Assembly (NCBI GenBank): GCA_019264575.1
Contig: JAHUZV010000024.1
Location: 186,001-250,000 of the forward strand
Origin: Vulcanococcus sp.
GTDB lineage: Bacteria > Cyanobacteriota > Cyanobacteriia > PCC-6307 > Cyanobiaceae
DNA: 64,000 nucleotides
Direction of reading: 5' to 3'
This document shows positions 1 to 8,086 of the stretch, piece after piece. The translations under genes were made by a program, and so were the position numbers. Under the pieces are notes generated by a model, which worked only from the letters and a program-made list of their open reading frames with translations, ran no database searches and had not been told where the DNA came from. Each line of letters begins with the position of its first letter. The stretch's first letter is position 1.

Positions 1-180
1 ATCGCTGAGCCCCATCCGCGCCAAGGCCTCCTGGCCGCAGGGCATCAGTGCATCGCCGCGAAACTGGCGGCTGAACTGCCGGCTGGCTTCCACCAGGGCA
101 ACGGGATGGCCAGCGCGGGCGAGCTGCAGCGCAAGGCTCAACCCGGCCGGCCCTGCTCCCACCACCACGAACCGGTTCAC
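1..180 (-). CDS. FAD-dependent monooxygenase, N-terminal part (cut by window edge)
   Basis: The first 60 residues of a flavoprotein; the rest lies beyond the left edge. The start is a GTG with GGAGG about 8 nt upstream. The protein opens with a short hydrophobic strand and the FAD-binding Rossmann motif VGAGPAGLSLALQLARAG, followed by the acidic strand end VALVEAS that contacts the ribose. It then shows FRGDALMPCGQEAL, typical of UbiH/PHBH-type aromatic-ring or isoprenoid hydroxylases. The substrate cannot be told from this fragment. A second UbiH-like gene lies at 17696-18889. Confidence 0.8.
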   Translation of the reverse strand, partial: MNRFVVVGAGPAGLSLALQLARAGHPVALVEASRQFSRQFRGDALMPCGQEALARMGLSD

Positions 181-266
181 CAAGCGGCCTCCAGGTCGGC
201 ACCACTCTGTTGGTCCTCGCGGCCACGCGTGGCTACAGCGGGGGTGCAGCTGAGTCTCACCACGCG

Positions 267-518
267 ATGTCGCTCAAGTTTTGGAGGCCCTGGATCGATC
301 CCCATCGCTGCGGCGAAGGCTCACAGCCGGAGCGCTATGTGCTGCGCGGCGGCGGGGATGCGCAGTTTTTAGGGATCGCCGCTCGCAACGAGCTGATCGA
401 AACGGTGCCGGATCCCCATCGGGCCTGGGTGTTTCACACCCACGAGCGGGCCGTAGCCGTCGCTCGCGACCTGGCGAGCGTGTTCGGCGAACCCGTGGAT
501 GTGGTGAAGCTGCAGTGA
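267..518 (+). CDS. conserved hypothetical protein, 83 aa
   Basis: Small soluble protein beginning MSLKFWRPWIDPHR. It has no membrane segment or recognisable catalytic motif. It contains an Arg/Gly patch (RYVLRGGGDAQFLGIAARNEL) and ends in a helix with FGEPVDVVKL. The reading frame stays open further upstream, but this ATG gives the most compact product. The gene is divergent from the partial monooxygenase and convergent with the HdeD-like gene. I do not recognise a function; it looks like one of the short cyanobacterial orphan families. Confidence 0.6.
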   Translation: MSLKFWRPWIDPHRCGEGSQPERYVLRGGGDAQFLGIAARNELIETVPDPHRAWVFHTHERAVAVARDLASVFGEPVDVVKLQ

Positions 519-527
519 ACCGCTGGC

Positions 528-1028
528 TCAGGCTTCGGCAGGGGTGGTGAGCAGACGGAAGCCGCTGAAGAACAGCGAGATGCCGAAGAGGGTTCCCACG
601 GCCCAGAGGCTGTCGCTGGGCCACTCCGCCACCAGCAGGCCACCCAGGATCGCGGTGACCACACCATCCATCAGCACCAGGCCGCGGGCTTCGCCCTGGC
701 TGGAAGCGGCGGCGGCCAGTTCCATCACGCCTTCAAAGATCAGCAGCAGACCTACAAACAAGGTGAGGCTGATTTCACTTTCGATCGGGTAGGCCACCAC
801 CCAGATGCCAGCCACGACATAGAAGATGCCGGAGAGGGCCCGAAAGATTTTGCCCTTGGTGCCTTCGGCCTGCCCCAGACGCAGCAGCTGGGTCACACCC
901 GCCACGGCCGCGATCACGCCGATGCTCAAGGTGAGCGCTGTAGCGGAGAGGAAGGGCAGTGCGATCGAAGCAGCGGCCGCTACGAAGAGCAGAACGGCCG
1001 TGATGCGCCGAAGGGTTGTGGGATTCAC
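528..1028 (-). CDS. HdeD-like (DUF308) membrane protein
   Basis: A 166-residue integral membrane protein made almost entirely of six hydrophobic helices (roughly residues 9-27, 31-51, 61-81, 87-107, 115-136 and 141-161) joined by very short loops. This is the architecture of the HdeD/DUF308 family. The helix-4 stretch SLTLFVGLLLIFEGVMELA and the small Gly-rich turns are typical. The E. coli member is linked to acid resistance; in cyanobacteria the role is unknown. It stands alone between two unrelated genes. Confidence 0.8.
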   Translation of the reverse strand: MNPTTLRRITAVLLFVAAAASIALPFLSATALTLSIGVIAAVAGVTQLLRLGQAEGTKGKIFRALSGIFYVVAGIWVVAYPIESEISLTLFVGLLLIFEGVMELAAAASSQGEARGLVLMDGVVTAILGGLLVAEWPSDSLWAVGTLFGISLFFSGFRLLTTPAEA

Positions 1029-1126
1029 CGGGGAGAAGGCTGGAACGCAACAGGTTAGGAGTGTTTTGCCCGCTCGCCTAAGCCCTCATTAGGGTGCGGG
1101 CACTGTCTGTGTTCACCCGCCGACCG

Positions 1127-2104
1127 ATGGCCGCGATCTTCAGCGACAACAGCCTCACGACCGGCCGGACACCTCTGGTGCAGCTCAACCGCTTGAGCGA
1201 GGGCTGCGGGGCGCGGGTTTTGGCCAAGATTGAAGGACGCAACCCCGCCTATTCGGTGAAATGCCGCATCGGCGCTGCGATGGTGGCAGCTGCTGAGCGC
1301 GAAGGGCTGCTGGGCCCCGGCAAGGCACTGATCGAACCCACCAGCGGCAACACCGGGATTGCTCTCGCTTTTGTGGCCGCGAGCAAGGGCATCCCGCTCA
1401 CGCTCACCATGCCGGAAACGATGAGCCTCGAGCGCCGCAAGCTGCTCACGGCTTTCGGCGCCCATTTGGAGCTCACCGAAGGTCGCATGGGCATGACCGG
1501 TGCTGTGAACCGCGCCAAGGAGATCGCTGCGAGCGATCCCGACCGCTGGGTACTGCTGCAGCAGTTCGTGAACCCCGCCAACCCCCAGATCCATCACGAC
1601 ACCACCGGTCCTGAGATCTGGTACGACACCGATGGCCAGGTGGATGTGCTGGTATCGGGCGTGGGCACCGGCGGCACGATCACCGGCGTCAGCCGTTACA
1701 TCAAATCCACCCTCGGCAAGCCCCTGCTGAGCGTGGCAGTGGAGCCGAGCAACAGCCCGGTGATCAGCCAGACCAAAGCGGGTGAACCACTGCAGCCCGG
1801 CCCCCACAAGATTCAGGGCATCGGCGCTGGCTTTGTGCCCGGCAATCTGGATCTGGGGCTGGTGGATCGCGTGGAGCAGGTGAGCGACGAGGAGGCCGTG
1901 TCGATGGCGCGTCGTCTGGCCCGCGAGGAGGGCATCCTGGCGGGCATCAGCTGCGGGGCCGCCACAGTGGCGGCGCTGCGGCTCGCCCGCGAACCGGAGA
2001 TGGCGGGCAAAACCGTGGTGGTGGTGCTGCCGGATTCCGGCGAGCGTTACCTCAGCTCCGTGCTGTTTGAAGGGATCTTCAACGAGCGAGGCCTGCCGAT
2101 CTGA
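1127..2104 (+). CDS. cysK: cysteine synthase A (O-acetylserine sulfhydrylase)
   Basis: PLP enzyme that joins O-acetylserine and sulfide to make L-cysteine, the last step of sulfate assimilation, in the cytoplasm. Lys45 in [11 protein letters not shown] is the Schiff-base lysine, PTSGNTG is the substrate/PLP loop and GTGGTITG binds the PLP phosphate. The C-terminal DSGERYLSS is also typical. Length (325 aa) is normal for the family. The frame is open to a GTG at 1094, but the ATG at 1127 gives the usual N-terminus. The gene stands alone. Confidence 0.96.
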   Translation: MAAIFSDNSLTTGRTPLVQLNRLSEGCGARVLAKIEGRNPAYSVKCRIGAAMVAAAEREGLLGPGKALIEPTSGNTGIALAFVAASKGIPLTLTMPETMSLERRKLLTAFGAHLELTEGRMGMTGAVNRAKEIAASDPDRWVLLQQFVNPANPQIHHDTTGPEIWYDTDGQVDVLVSGVGTGGTITGVSRYIKSTLGKPLLSVAVEPSNSPVISQTKAGEPLQPGPHKIQGIGAGFVPGNLDLGLVDRVEQVSDEEAVSMARRLAREEGILAGISCGAATVAALRLAREPEMAGKTVVVVLPDSGERYLSSVLFEGIFNERGLPI

Positions 2105-2131
2105 GGACGGCCTCGCTCTTAGTTGCCTAGC

Positions 2132-2359
2132 TCAGTCCGCCAGAGGGGTGATGCCCTTGAGGCGCTCGTTCAGCTGCATCGCCATCGACTGACGACCCAC
2201 GGCCAGCACCTTGAGGGTGTCTTCGTGCATGCGCAGCTGGGCATCAGCCACCTGCATGCCACGGACCAGCTCCTTCAGATCGTCCGGCAGGGTATTGAGG
2301 TCGTAGCGCTTGCCCTCAAAGGTGAGTACTGGGGGCTGCTGGGCGGCGGAGTCGGTCAC
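2132..2359 (-). CDS. DUF6447-like small protein
   Basis: A 75-residue soluble protein with GTG start. The N-terminal half carries a short beta pair (LTFEGKRYDLNTLPDDLKELV), and the rest is one long amphipathic helix. This fits the DUF6447 pattern of a hydrophobic small domain followed by a coiled region (VADAQLRMHEDTLKVL). Function is unknown. It is convergent with cysK, with 27 bases between their stops, and sits upstream of the ABC exporter on the same strand. Confidence 0.65.
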   Translation of the reverse strand: MTDSAAQQPPVLTFEGKRYDLNTLPDDLKELVRGMQVADAQLRMHEDTLKVLAVGRQSMAMQLNERLKGITPLAD

Positions 2360-2419
2360 TGGATCTGAGTTCTTGCGGGGTCAGCTTATGGGCCCCCAGT
2401 GGTTCTCGCCGCAGGGTGC

Positions 2420-4156
2420 TCACGCCCCGCGGATCAGCTGGCGCTCACACAGGTCGCGGTAGCGGCCGGGGCGGCTGATCAAAAGGTCGTGATTGCCCTG
2501 ATCCACGATCTGGCCGTTCTCGAGCACCACGATTGAATCGGCCTCCTGCACGGTGGAGAGGCGGTGGGCGATCACCAGCACCGTGCGCCCAGCCATGGCC
2601 TGATCGAGGCCGCGCTGCACGGCTTCTTCGGATTCGGCATCGAGGGCGCTGGTGGCTTCATCGAGAAGCAGCACGGCCGGATCCCCGAGCACGGCCCGGG
2701 CGATGGCCAGGCGCTGTAGCTGGCCGCCTGAGAAGTTGCTGCCTCGCTCCTCCACGCGGGCCTCGTAGCCGCCAGGCATGGCTTCGATAAAGCCATCAGC
2801 ATTGGCTAGCCGTGCTGCCGCCCGGATCTGATCGGGCGTCGCCGGCCGGCCAAAGGCGATCGCCTCAGCCACTGTTCCCGAAAACACGGCGCTCTGCTGC
2901 GGCACCAGCGCTACGGCCTTGCGCAGCTCGCTCGCTTTGAGATCCGCCAGATCCCGGCCATCCAGCAGCACCCGCCCGCTCTGAGCGGTGTTGAAGCGCA
3001 GAAGCAGTGAAAACAGTGTGCTTTTGCCGGCGCCGGAGGGGCCCACCAGCGCCACCACCTGGCCGGGCTTGATCCGCAAGCTGAGGTTGCGCAGCACCGG
3101 TTGTTCGGCCTCGTAGCTGAAGCTCACCTGCTCGAGGGTGAGTTCTCCCGCCACTTGGCCTAAAGGCAGCGCCTGGGGCCGATCGGGGGGTTCGATGGCC
3201 TGCTGCTCGATCTCCCGCAGACGCCGCAGCGAGGCCTGGCCCTGCTGGAACTCATTGAAGTTGGTGGTGAGGTGGCTGATCGGATCGATCAGCATCAACA
3301 GCGCCGCCACATAGCTGCTGAAGCCCTGGCCGTTGAGGTCGCCGCTTTGAATCCGCGCGGCGCCCATCAGCAGCACCGCCAGGATGCCCGCCGCCTCCAG
3401 GAAGCCCACCACTGGATACTGCAGAGCCAGCAGCCGCTGAGTGCGATAGCGGGCGCGGCGGTGCAGATCGATCTCTGTTTCGAAGCGCTGCTGCAGCCAG
3501 GGTTCAGCGGCAAAGGCCCGCACCAGCGGCAGCCCGCCGATCGCTTCACCGAGCAGGGAGGCCAGCTCGCTCACCTGCTTCTGGCTCTTTTCGGCTGCCC
3601 CCATCACCTTGGCGCCGAACACGCTCACCAGCACCGCCACCAGCGGCGCCAGCAGCAGGGTGCCCAGCGAGAGCTTCCAGTCGAGCCACACCATGTAGCC
3701 GAACACCACCACCAGCTGCAGCGCTGAAGGGGTGGTGTCTTGGATCGTTTTGTAGATCACCTCGCCGACGCGGTCGGCGTCCTCGGTGAGGCGGTAGGTG
3801 AGGTCGCCGGCGGAGAGCTTTTCGAGCACGCCGAAATCAAGCTTTTGCAGCCGCGCAAACAGCCGGCGGCGCAGCTCCTGGCTCACCTGCAGCGCCGGGC
3901 CTGCCAGCAGGGTGTCCTGGCCGAACTGGGCCAGCTTCTGCAGCATGAACACCGCCAGAGCCAGGCTGATCACCTGCAGTACCCGGCCGAAATCCCCGGC
4001 GCCAATCGCTGGGATCAGCTGCCCCGCCAGCCAGGCGAGCAGCGGCCAGCAGACCACGAATACGAGCATGCACACCCCGCCGGCCAGGAGTGCTGAGCGG
4101 TAGGGCATCAGCAGCGGCAGGAGCCGCCGGAAGCCGGCCGAAGGGGGTGCGAGCAT
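2420..4156 (-). CDS. ABC exporter, fused permease and ATPase (MsbA/lipid-exporter type)
   Basis: A half-transporter of 578 residues that should dimerise to pump a lipid or hydrophobic substrate across the inner membrane. Residues 20-310 hold the transmembrane domain with about six helices. The ATPase follows: Walker A GPSGAGKST at 372-380, signature FSGGQLQRLAIARA, Walker B VLLLDEATSALD and the switch histidine in VIAHRLSTV. The sequence class is shared by lipid A, glycolipid and multidrug exporters, so the substrate is open. Its 5' end overlaps the divergent S4-domain gene. Confidence 0.92.
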   Translation of the reverse strand: MLAPPSAGFRRLLPLLMPYRSALLAGGVCMLVFVVCWPLLAWLAGQLIPAIGAGDFGRVLQVISLALAVFMLQKLAQFGQDTLLAGPALQVSQELRRRLFARLQKLDFGVLEKLSAGDLTYRLTEDADRVGEVIYKTIQDTTPSALQLVVVFGYMVWLDWKLSLGTLLLAPLVAVLVSVFGAKVMGAAEKSQKQVSELASLLGEAIGGLPLVRAFAAEPWLQQRFETEIDLHRRARYRTQRLLALQYPVVGFLEAAGILAVLLMGAARIQSGDLNGQGFSSYVAALLMLIDPISHLTTNFNEFQQGQASLRRLREIEQQAIEPPDRPQALPLGQVAGELTLEQVSFSYEAEQPVLRNLSLRIKPGQVVALVGPSGAGKSTLFSLLLRFNTAQSGRVLLDGRDLADLKASELRKAVALVPQQSAVFSGTVAEAIAFGRPATPDQIRAAARLANADGFIEAMPGGYEARVEERGSNFSGGQLQRLAIARAVLGDPAVLLLDEATSALDAESEEAVQRGLDQAMAGRTVLVIAHRLSTVQEADSIVVLENGQIVDQGNHDLLISRPGRYRDLCERQLIRGA

Positions 4157-4383
4157 CGGGGCAAGCTATCAGCGCTTTTTTGGCCTCCTCCCCCGCGGCT
4201 GAACCGATACGCCTCGATCAATTCCTCAAATGGCAGGGCCTGGCGTTCACCGGCGGTGAAGCCAAGCAGCGCATCCAGGGCGGCGAGGTGCGGGTGAATG
4301 GCTTTCAGGAAACCCAGCGCGGCCGCAAGCTCAAGCCCGGGGATCGCGTCGAGCTGGATGGCCAGACCCATGTGGTGCCATAG
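4147..4383 (+). CDS. S4-domain RNA-binding protein (YbcJ-like)
   Basis: A single S4 RNA-binding domain: [21 protein letters not shown] followed by [22 protein letters not shown] is the classic alpha-L fold that binds structured rRNA or tRNA. The family (YbcJ/RlbA-like) is about 70-80 residues, matching this product. The start is uncertain: GTG 4147 lies inside the divergent ABC gene, and TTG 4180 would give a 68-residue protein outside it. It precedes tpiA by about 28 bases on the same strand. Confidence 0.8.
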   Translation: MRASGQAISAFLASSPAAEPIRLDQFLKWQGLAFTGGEAKQRIQGGEVRVNGFQETQRGRKLKPGDRVELDGQTHVVP

Positions 4384-4411
4384 GTTGGTGGGTCGATTCG
4401 TTCAGGACGCT

Positions 4412-5152
4412 GTGGGTAAGGCCGTCATCGCAGGCAACTGGAAGATGCACATGACCTGCGCTGAAGCGCAGGCCTTTGCCGACGCCTTCAAGCCCCTGGT
4501 GGCCAACCTCCCCAAAGACCGCGAGGTGGTTCTGGCGCCTCCGTTTACGGCCATCGCCACCCTGAGCAGCGCCCTGGCCGGCAGCGGCATCCATATCTCC
4601 GCTCAGAACATCCACTGGCAAGAGAAAGGTGCCTTCACCGGCATGATCTCGGCGCCGATGCTGCTCGAGCACGGCGTCACCCACGCGATCGTGGGCCACA
4701 GCGAGCCGCGCAAGTACTACAGCGAGACCGACGAGCAGATCAATCTGCGCGCCCGCAGCGCCCAGAAGCACGGCATCATCCCGATCCTCTGCGTGGGTGA
4801 GAGCGATTCCCAACGGGAAGCCGGTGAAGCTGAGCGCGTGATTCGCCGCCAGGTGGAGCAGGGTGTGGATGGTCTCGATCCAGCCCGCCTGATCGTGGCC
4901 TACGAGCCGATCTGGGCGATCGGCACCGGCAAAACCTGCGAAGCCGCTGAAGCCAACCGCATTTGCGGTCTGATTCGTCAGTGGGTGGGCTATCCCGAGG
5001 TGGTGATCCAGTACGGCGGTTCGGTGAACCCCGCCACCATCGATCAATTGATGGCCCAGAGCGACATCGACGGCGTGCTGGTGGGTGGGGCCTCCCTCGA
5101 TCCCGAGGGCTTTGCCCGCATCGCCAACTACCAGGTGCCGGTGGCGGCCTGA
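4412..5152 (+). CDS. tpiA: triosephosphate isomerase
   Basis: Interconverts dihydroxyacetone phosphate and glyceraldehyde-3-phosphate, needed in both glycolysis and the Calvin cycle. The 246-residue product has GNWKMH with catalytic Lys11, AIVGHSEPR with the catalytic His, [12 protein letters not shown] with the catalytic Glu and flexible loop, and the phosphate-binding YGGSV and GVLVGGASL. The GTG at 4412 (AGGA five bases upstream) gives the usual N-terminus; another in-frame GTG lies at 4388. Its stop overlaps the folP start as TGATG, so the two are probably translated together. Confidence 0.96.
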   Translation: MGKAVIAGNWKMHMTCAEAQAFADAFKPLVANLPKDREVVLAPPFTAIATLSSALAGSGIHISAQNIHWQEKGAFTGMISAPMLLEHGVTHAIVGHSEPRKYYSETDEQINLRARSAQKHGIIPILCVGESDSQREAGEAERVIRRQVEQGVDGLDPARLIVAYEPIWAIGTGKTCEAAEANRICGLIRQWVGYPEVVIQYGGSVNPATIDQLMAQSDIDGVLVGGASLDPEGFARIANYQVPVAA

Positions 5153-6021
5153 TGGAGTTGCGCTGGGGGCAGCGCACCCAGGTGATGGGGGTGATCAACC
5201 TCACCCCCGATTCCTTCAGCGATGGCGGCCAGTTCAATCGTCCAGAGCTGGCCCTTGCCCAGGCCAAGCGGCTGGTGGCGCAGGGGGTTGAGATTCTCGA
5301 TCTCGGTGCCCAGAGCACCCGTCCTGGCGCCGAAGACGTGGGCTCCGCCGCAGAGCTCGAACGCTTGCTTCCGGCGCTGCGACTGATTCGTGCGGCGATC
5401 GATCAAGGTGAGCTGAGTTGCCCGCCTCGCCCTGATCAGCAGACCGGCGCTGCGCCGGTCATCTCGGTGGATACCTATCGCGCGGCCGTGGCCAAAGCCG
5501 CCCTGGCGGCTGGCGCGGATTGGATCAATGACGTGACGGGGGGGCGGCGGGAGCCCGAGATCCTGGGGCTGGTGGCTGAGGCCGGCTGCCCCTACGTGTT
5601 GATGCATTCGCGTGGCGATAGCCAGAGCATGGATGGCCTTACCGATTACGGCGCTGCTGGTCTGGTGCCAACCGTTCTGGCGGAGCTGCGCCAAGCGAGC
5701 GATCGAGCTCTTGCGGCGGGGCTGCGCCGCGAGCAGCTGATCTGGGATCCGGGTTTGGGATTTGCCAAAACCACCGAGCAAAACCTGGAGCTGCTGCGCG
5801 GGTTGCCGCTGCTGCGGGCTGAGGGAATCCCGCTGCTGGTGGGCCCCTCACGCAAACGCTTCATCGGTGCGGTGCTCGATGAACCCAGGCCGAAGGCGCG
5901 GCTATGGGGCACGGCAGCTGTGGTGGCGCAGTGCGTGTCGGTGGGGGTGGATGTGGTGCGCGTTCACGACGGCGGCCCGATCGTGCAGGTGGCGCGCATG
6001 GCGGATGCGCTCTGGCGCTGA
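5152..6021 (+). CDS. folP: dihydropteroate synthase
   Basis: Condenses hydroxymethyl-dihydropterin pyrophosphate with p-aminobenzoate in folate synthesis; target of sulfonamides. The 289-residue TIM-barrel protein carries the signature MGVINLTPDSFSDGG at residues 12-26, the second motif LGAQSTRPGA, INDVTGG, DPGLGFAKT and the anion-binding GPSRKRFIG. It ends with the conserved VRVHD loop. The ATG overlaps the tpiA stop by one base, which fixes the start. The strand then changes to the lower-GC glycan block. Confidence 0.96.
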   Translation: MELRWGQRTQVMGVINLTPDSFSDGGQFNRPELALAQAKRLVAQGVEILDLGAQSTRPGAEDVGSAAELERLLPALRLIRAAIDQGELSCPPRPDQQTGAAPVISVDTYRAAVAKAALAAGADWINDVTGGRREPEILGLVAEAGCPYVLMHSRGDSQSMDGLTDYGAAGLVPTVLAELRQASDRALAAGLRREQLIWDPGLGFAKTTEQNLELLRGLPLLRAEGIPLLVGPSRKRFIGAVLDEPRPKARLWGTAAVVAQCVSVGVDVVRVHDGGPIVQVARMADALWR

Positions 6022-6026
6022 GCTGG

Positions 6027-8027
6027 TCAGTTCGACGTGTCTGAGGTCGCGATGCTGGCGGCTATGGCGATCGAGGCTTCGCCCTGCAACTTCGAGTCAT
6101 ACATTGCCGTGTCGGCCGCTTCGATCAACGCGTCGGCATCGCTGGCGTGATCGGGCCAGCGGGCGATGCCAATGCTGGCGCTGATGGTGATGTCCTTCGG
6201 CAGATCAGCCCCTGCAGGAAACGGCTGCTCCAGAGCATCCACAAGCTTTCTGGCCAGCGTTTCCAGATGCTCAATCGAGGGTGCATCCGGAATCAGCACC
6301 ACGAACTCATCGCCGCCCTGACGGCAGAGAGTGTCACTGCTGCGGCAGGTGCTGGTCAGCCGTTGAGCCACGGCCTTCAGCAACGCATCACCGGTGCTGT
6401 GGCCAAAGCGGTCGTTTACCGGTTTGAAGCGGTTCAGGTCGATGAACAGCACCCCCACTCCGAACCCCTGGCGTTTGGCCAGGGCAAGACTGCGATTCAG
6501 TTCTTCGATCAGCAGGGTGCGATTGGCTAACCCGGTGAGTTGATCGTGCGTTGCCATGAATCGCATCCGCTCTTCCTGCTGATAGCGCTCGCTCACATCG
6601 CGCAGTAGGCCCACGAAACTGCTCGGCTGTTGGCGCTCATCCAGTACTGCTGTGATCGAGAGTTCATGGCGAATGATTTGACCATTGCGGTGGCGGTTCC
6701 AGATTTCACCACTCCAGTAGCCCTTGGAAAGAATCGCCGACCACATCTGCTCGTAGAAGCTGTTGTCATGCCTCCCCGAACGCAATATATTGGCGGTGTT
6801 TCCCCTTGCCTCTAGTTCCGAATAACCCGTGAGTTGGCAGAAGGCCTGATTCACCTTCAGGATCACGCCTTGGGCATCAGTCACCACAATCGCCACCGGG
6901 CTGCTGTCAAACACCGTGCCCGCCAGGGCCCGTTCCCTCGAAGCTTCCTGCTCCCGCAGCAGTGCCTGGCGCACGGATTGGTGATTACGAATCAACTGTT
7001 GGCTGATCACAGCAGCCAACACACTCAGGCTTAGCCCTAGCAGCGCCTGCAGCAGCAAGGCGTTGCTCCATCCCTCGGGATTGAGTTTGCGGTAGTCGAG
7101 TTGGATGCCAATCACCCAGGTGCGATTCGCGATGCTCACCTCCAACCAGGTGGGATGGGTGAGCTGTGGGCTGTTGGCGAGTCTGAGGTTGTCGAAGAGG
7201 AGGTTCTCGGTTTGATTGCGCGAGCTGTCGTAGATCAGCACGCCAGTGCCTTGTAGGGCGGGATCATCCACCGTGGCCAGAGCGCCCTGGATGAGATCCT
7301 CCATCCGTAAGGGTGAATAGGCCCAACCCTTCAGGTGATTGAACCGGTCCTGGCTGGAGTTGAAGCCTTCACTCGGGGTTCGATAGATCGCTTGGTAGAG
7401 CAGGGCTCCGATCTGGGGGCGAATCGAGTTTTCCTGTAACAACCGCACAGGCCCGCTCAATGCGGGCTGGCCGGTGGTCACAGCCAGCTGCATCGCTTCC
7501 CGCCTGGTCGCCTGGGAATACATGTCGAATCCAAGGGCCCGCTGGTTGCGCCAGTCGTTCGGTTCCAGATAGAGGATGGCGCTGGTGAGTGGGCGCGATC
7601 CAGCGGGTTGGATGGTGAAGTGTGGGCGCCCTGCGCGTCTCACCTGCTGCTCAAAGCCAGAGATGTCGCCGTTAGGCACCACAACGGCATAACCAACGCC
7701 CTGGATGCCGCTCAACGTCTCCCCGCCATGGTTGAGGGCTTGGTAGAAGGCGTTGAATTCCTGCTGGTCCACCTCCTTGGATGCATCGAAGAGGCCCACC
7801 ACGGCATTCAGCACTGCGATGTTGGTCTGCAGGCGGGAGGTGATCGCGTTGCTGATCGCGTTAGCCAGGTCGCGCTCAATCCGTTCGTGCTCCAGGCGCG
7901 TGAAGTGCCGCTGCTGGTGACACCACAGACCCGTGAGGCCCAGTCCCGTTGCGAGCACAAGCCACGGGAGGATGCCCAGCCGTGCCCCTAGGGGCCGTTT
8001 GCCGAAGTTTGGCAGTCGAATCTTCAC
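6027..8027 (-). CDS. membrane diguanylate cyclase: CHASE-PAS-GGDEF
   Basis: Makes the second messenger c-di-GMP from two GTP. Domain order over 666 residues: a membrane helix near residues 17-37, an extracytoplasmic CHASE-type sensor (about 75-260), a second helix near 325-345, a cytoplasmic PAS domain (about 370-490, with VTDAQGVILKVNQAFCQLTGY) and a GGDEF domain to the end. The intact GGDEF active site is at 571-575. The feedback I-site RSSD lies exactly five residues before it, so product inhibition is expected. No EAL domain is present. It lies beside a PilZ-containing glycan synthase, its likely downstream target. Confidence 0.93.
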   Translation of the reverse strand: MKIRLPNFGKRPLGARLGILPWLVLATGLGLTGLWCHQQRHFTRLEHERIERDLANAISNAITSRLQTNIAVLNAVVGLFDASKEVDQQEFNAFYQALNHGGETLSGIQGVGYAVVVPNGDISGFEQQVRRAGRPHFTIQPAGSRPLTSAILYLEPNDWRNQRALGFDMYSQATRREAMQLAVTTGQPALSGPVRLLQENSIRPQIGALLYQAIYRTPSEGFNSSQDRFNHLKGWAYSPLRMEDLIQGALATVDDPALQGTGVLIYDSSRNQTENLLFDNLRLANSPQLTHPTWLEVSIANRTWVIGIQLDYRKLNPEGWSNALLLQALLGLSLSVLAAVISQQLIRNHQSVRQALLREQEASRERALAGTVFDSSPVAIVVTDAQGVILKVNQAFCQLTGYSELEARGNTANILRSGRHDNSFYEQMWSAILSKGYWSGEIWNRHRNGQIIRHELSITAVLDERQQPSSFVGLLRDVSERYQQEERMRFMATHDQLTGLANRTLLIEELNRSLALAKRQGFGVGVLFIDLNRFKPVNDRFGHSTGDALLKAVAQRLTSTCRSSDTLCRQGGDEFVVLIPDAPSIEHLETLARKLVDALEQPFPAGADLPKDITISASIGIARWPDHASDADALIEAADTAMYDSKLQGEASIAIAASIATSDTSN

Positions 8028-8086
8028 GGCCTATTCACCCCTCTGCGGTCTAGCGAGCCTGGCAAGGCCTGTCCACGAGTAAGCCG

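Noticed and set aside
4174..4181. T run at 4176-4181 as a terminator
   Set aside because: No stable stem precedes it and it falls within the S4 gene start region.
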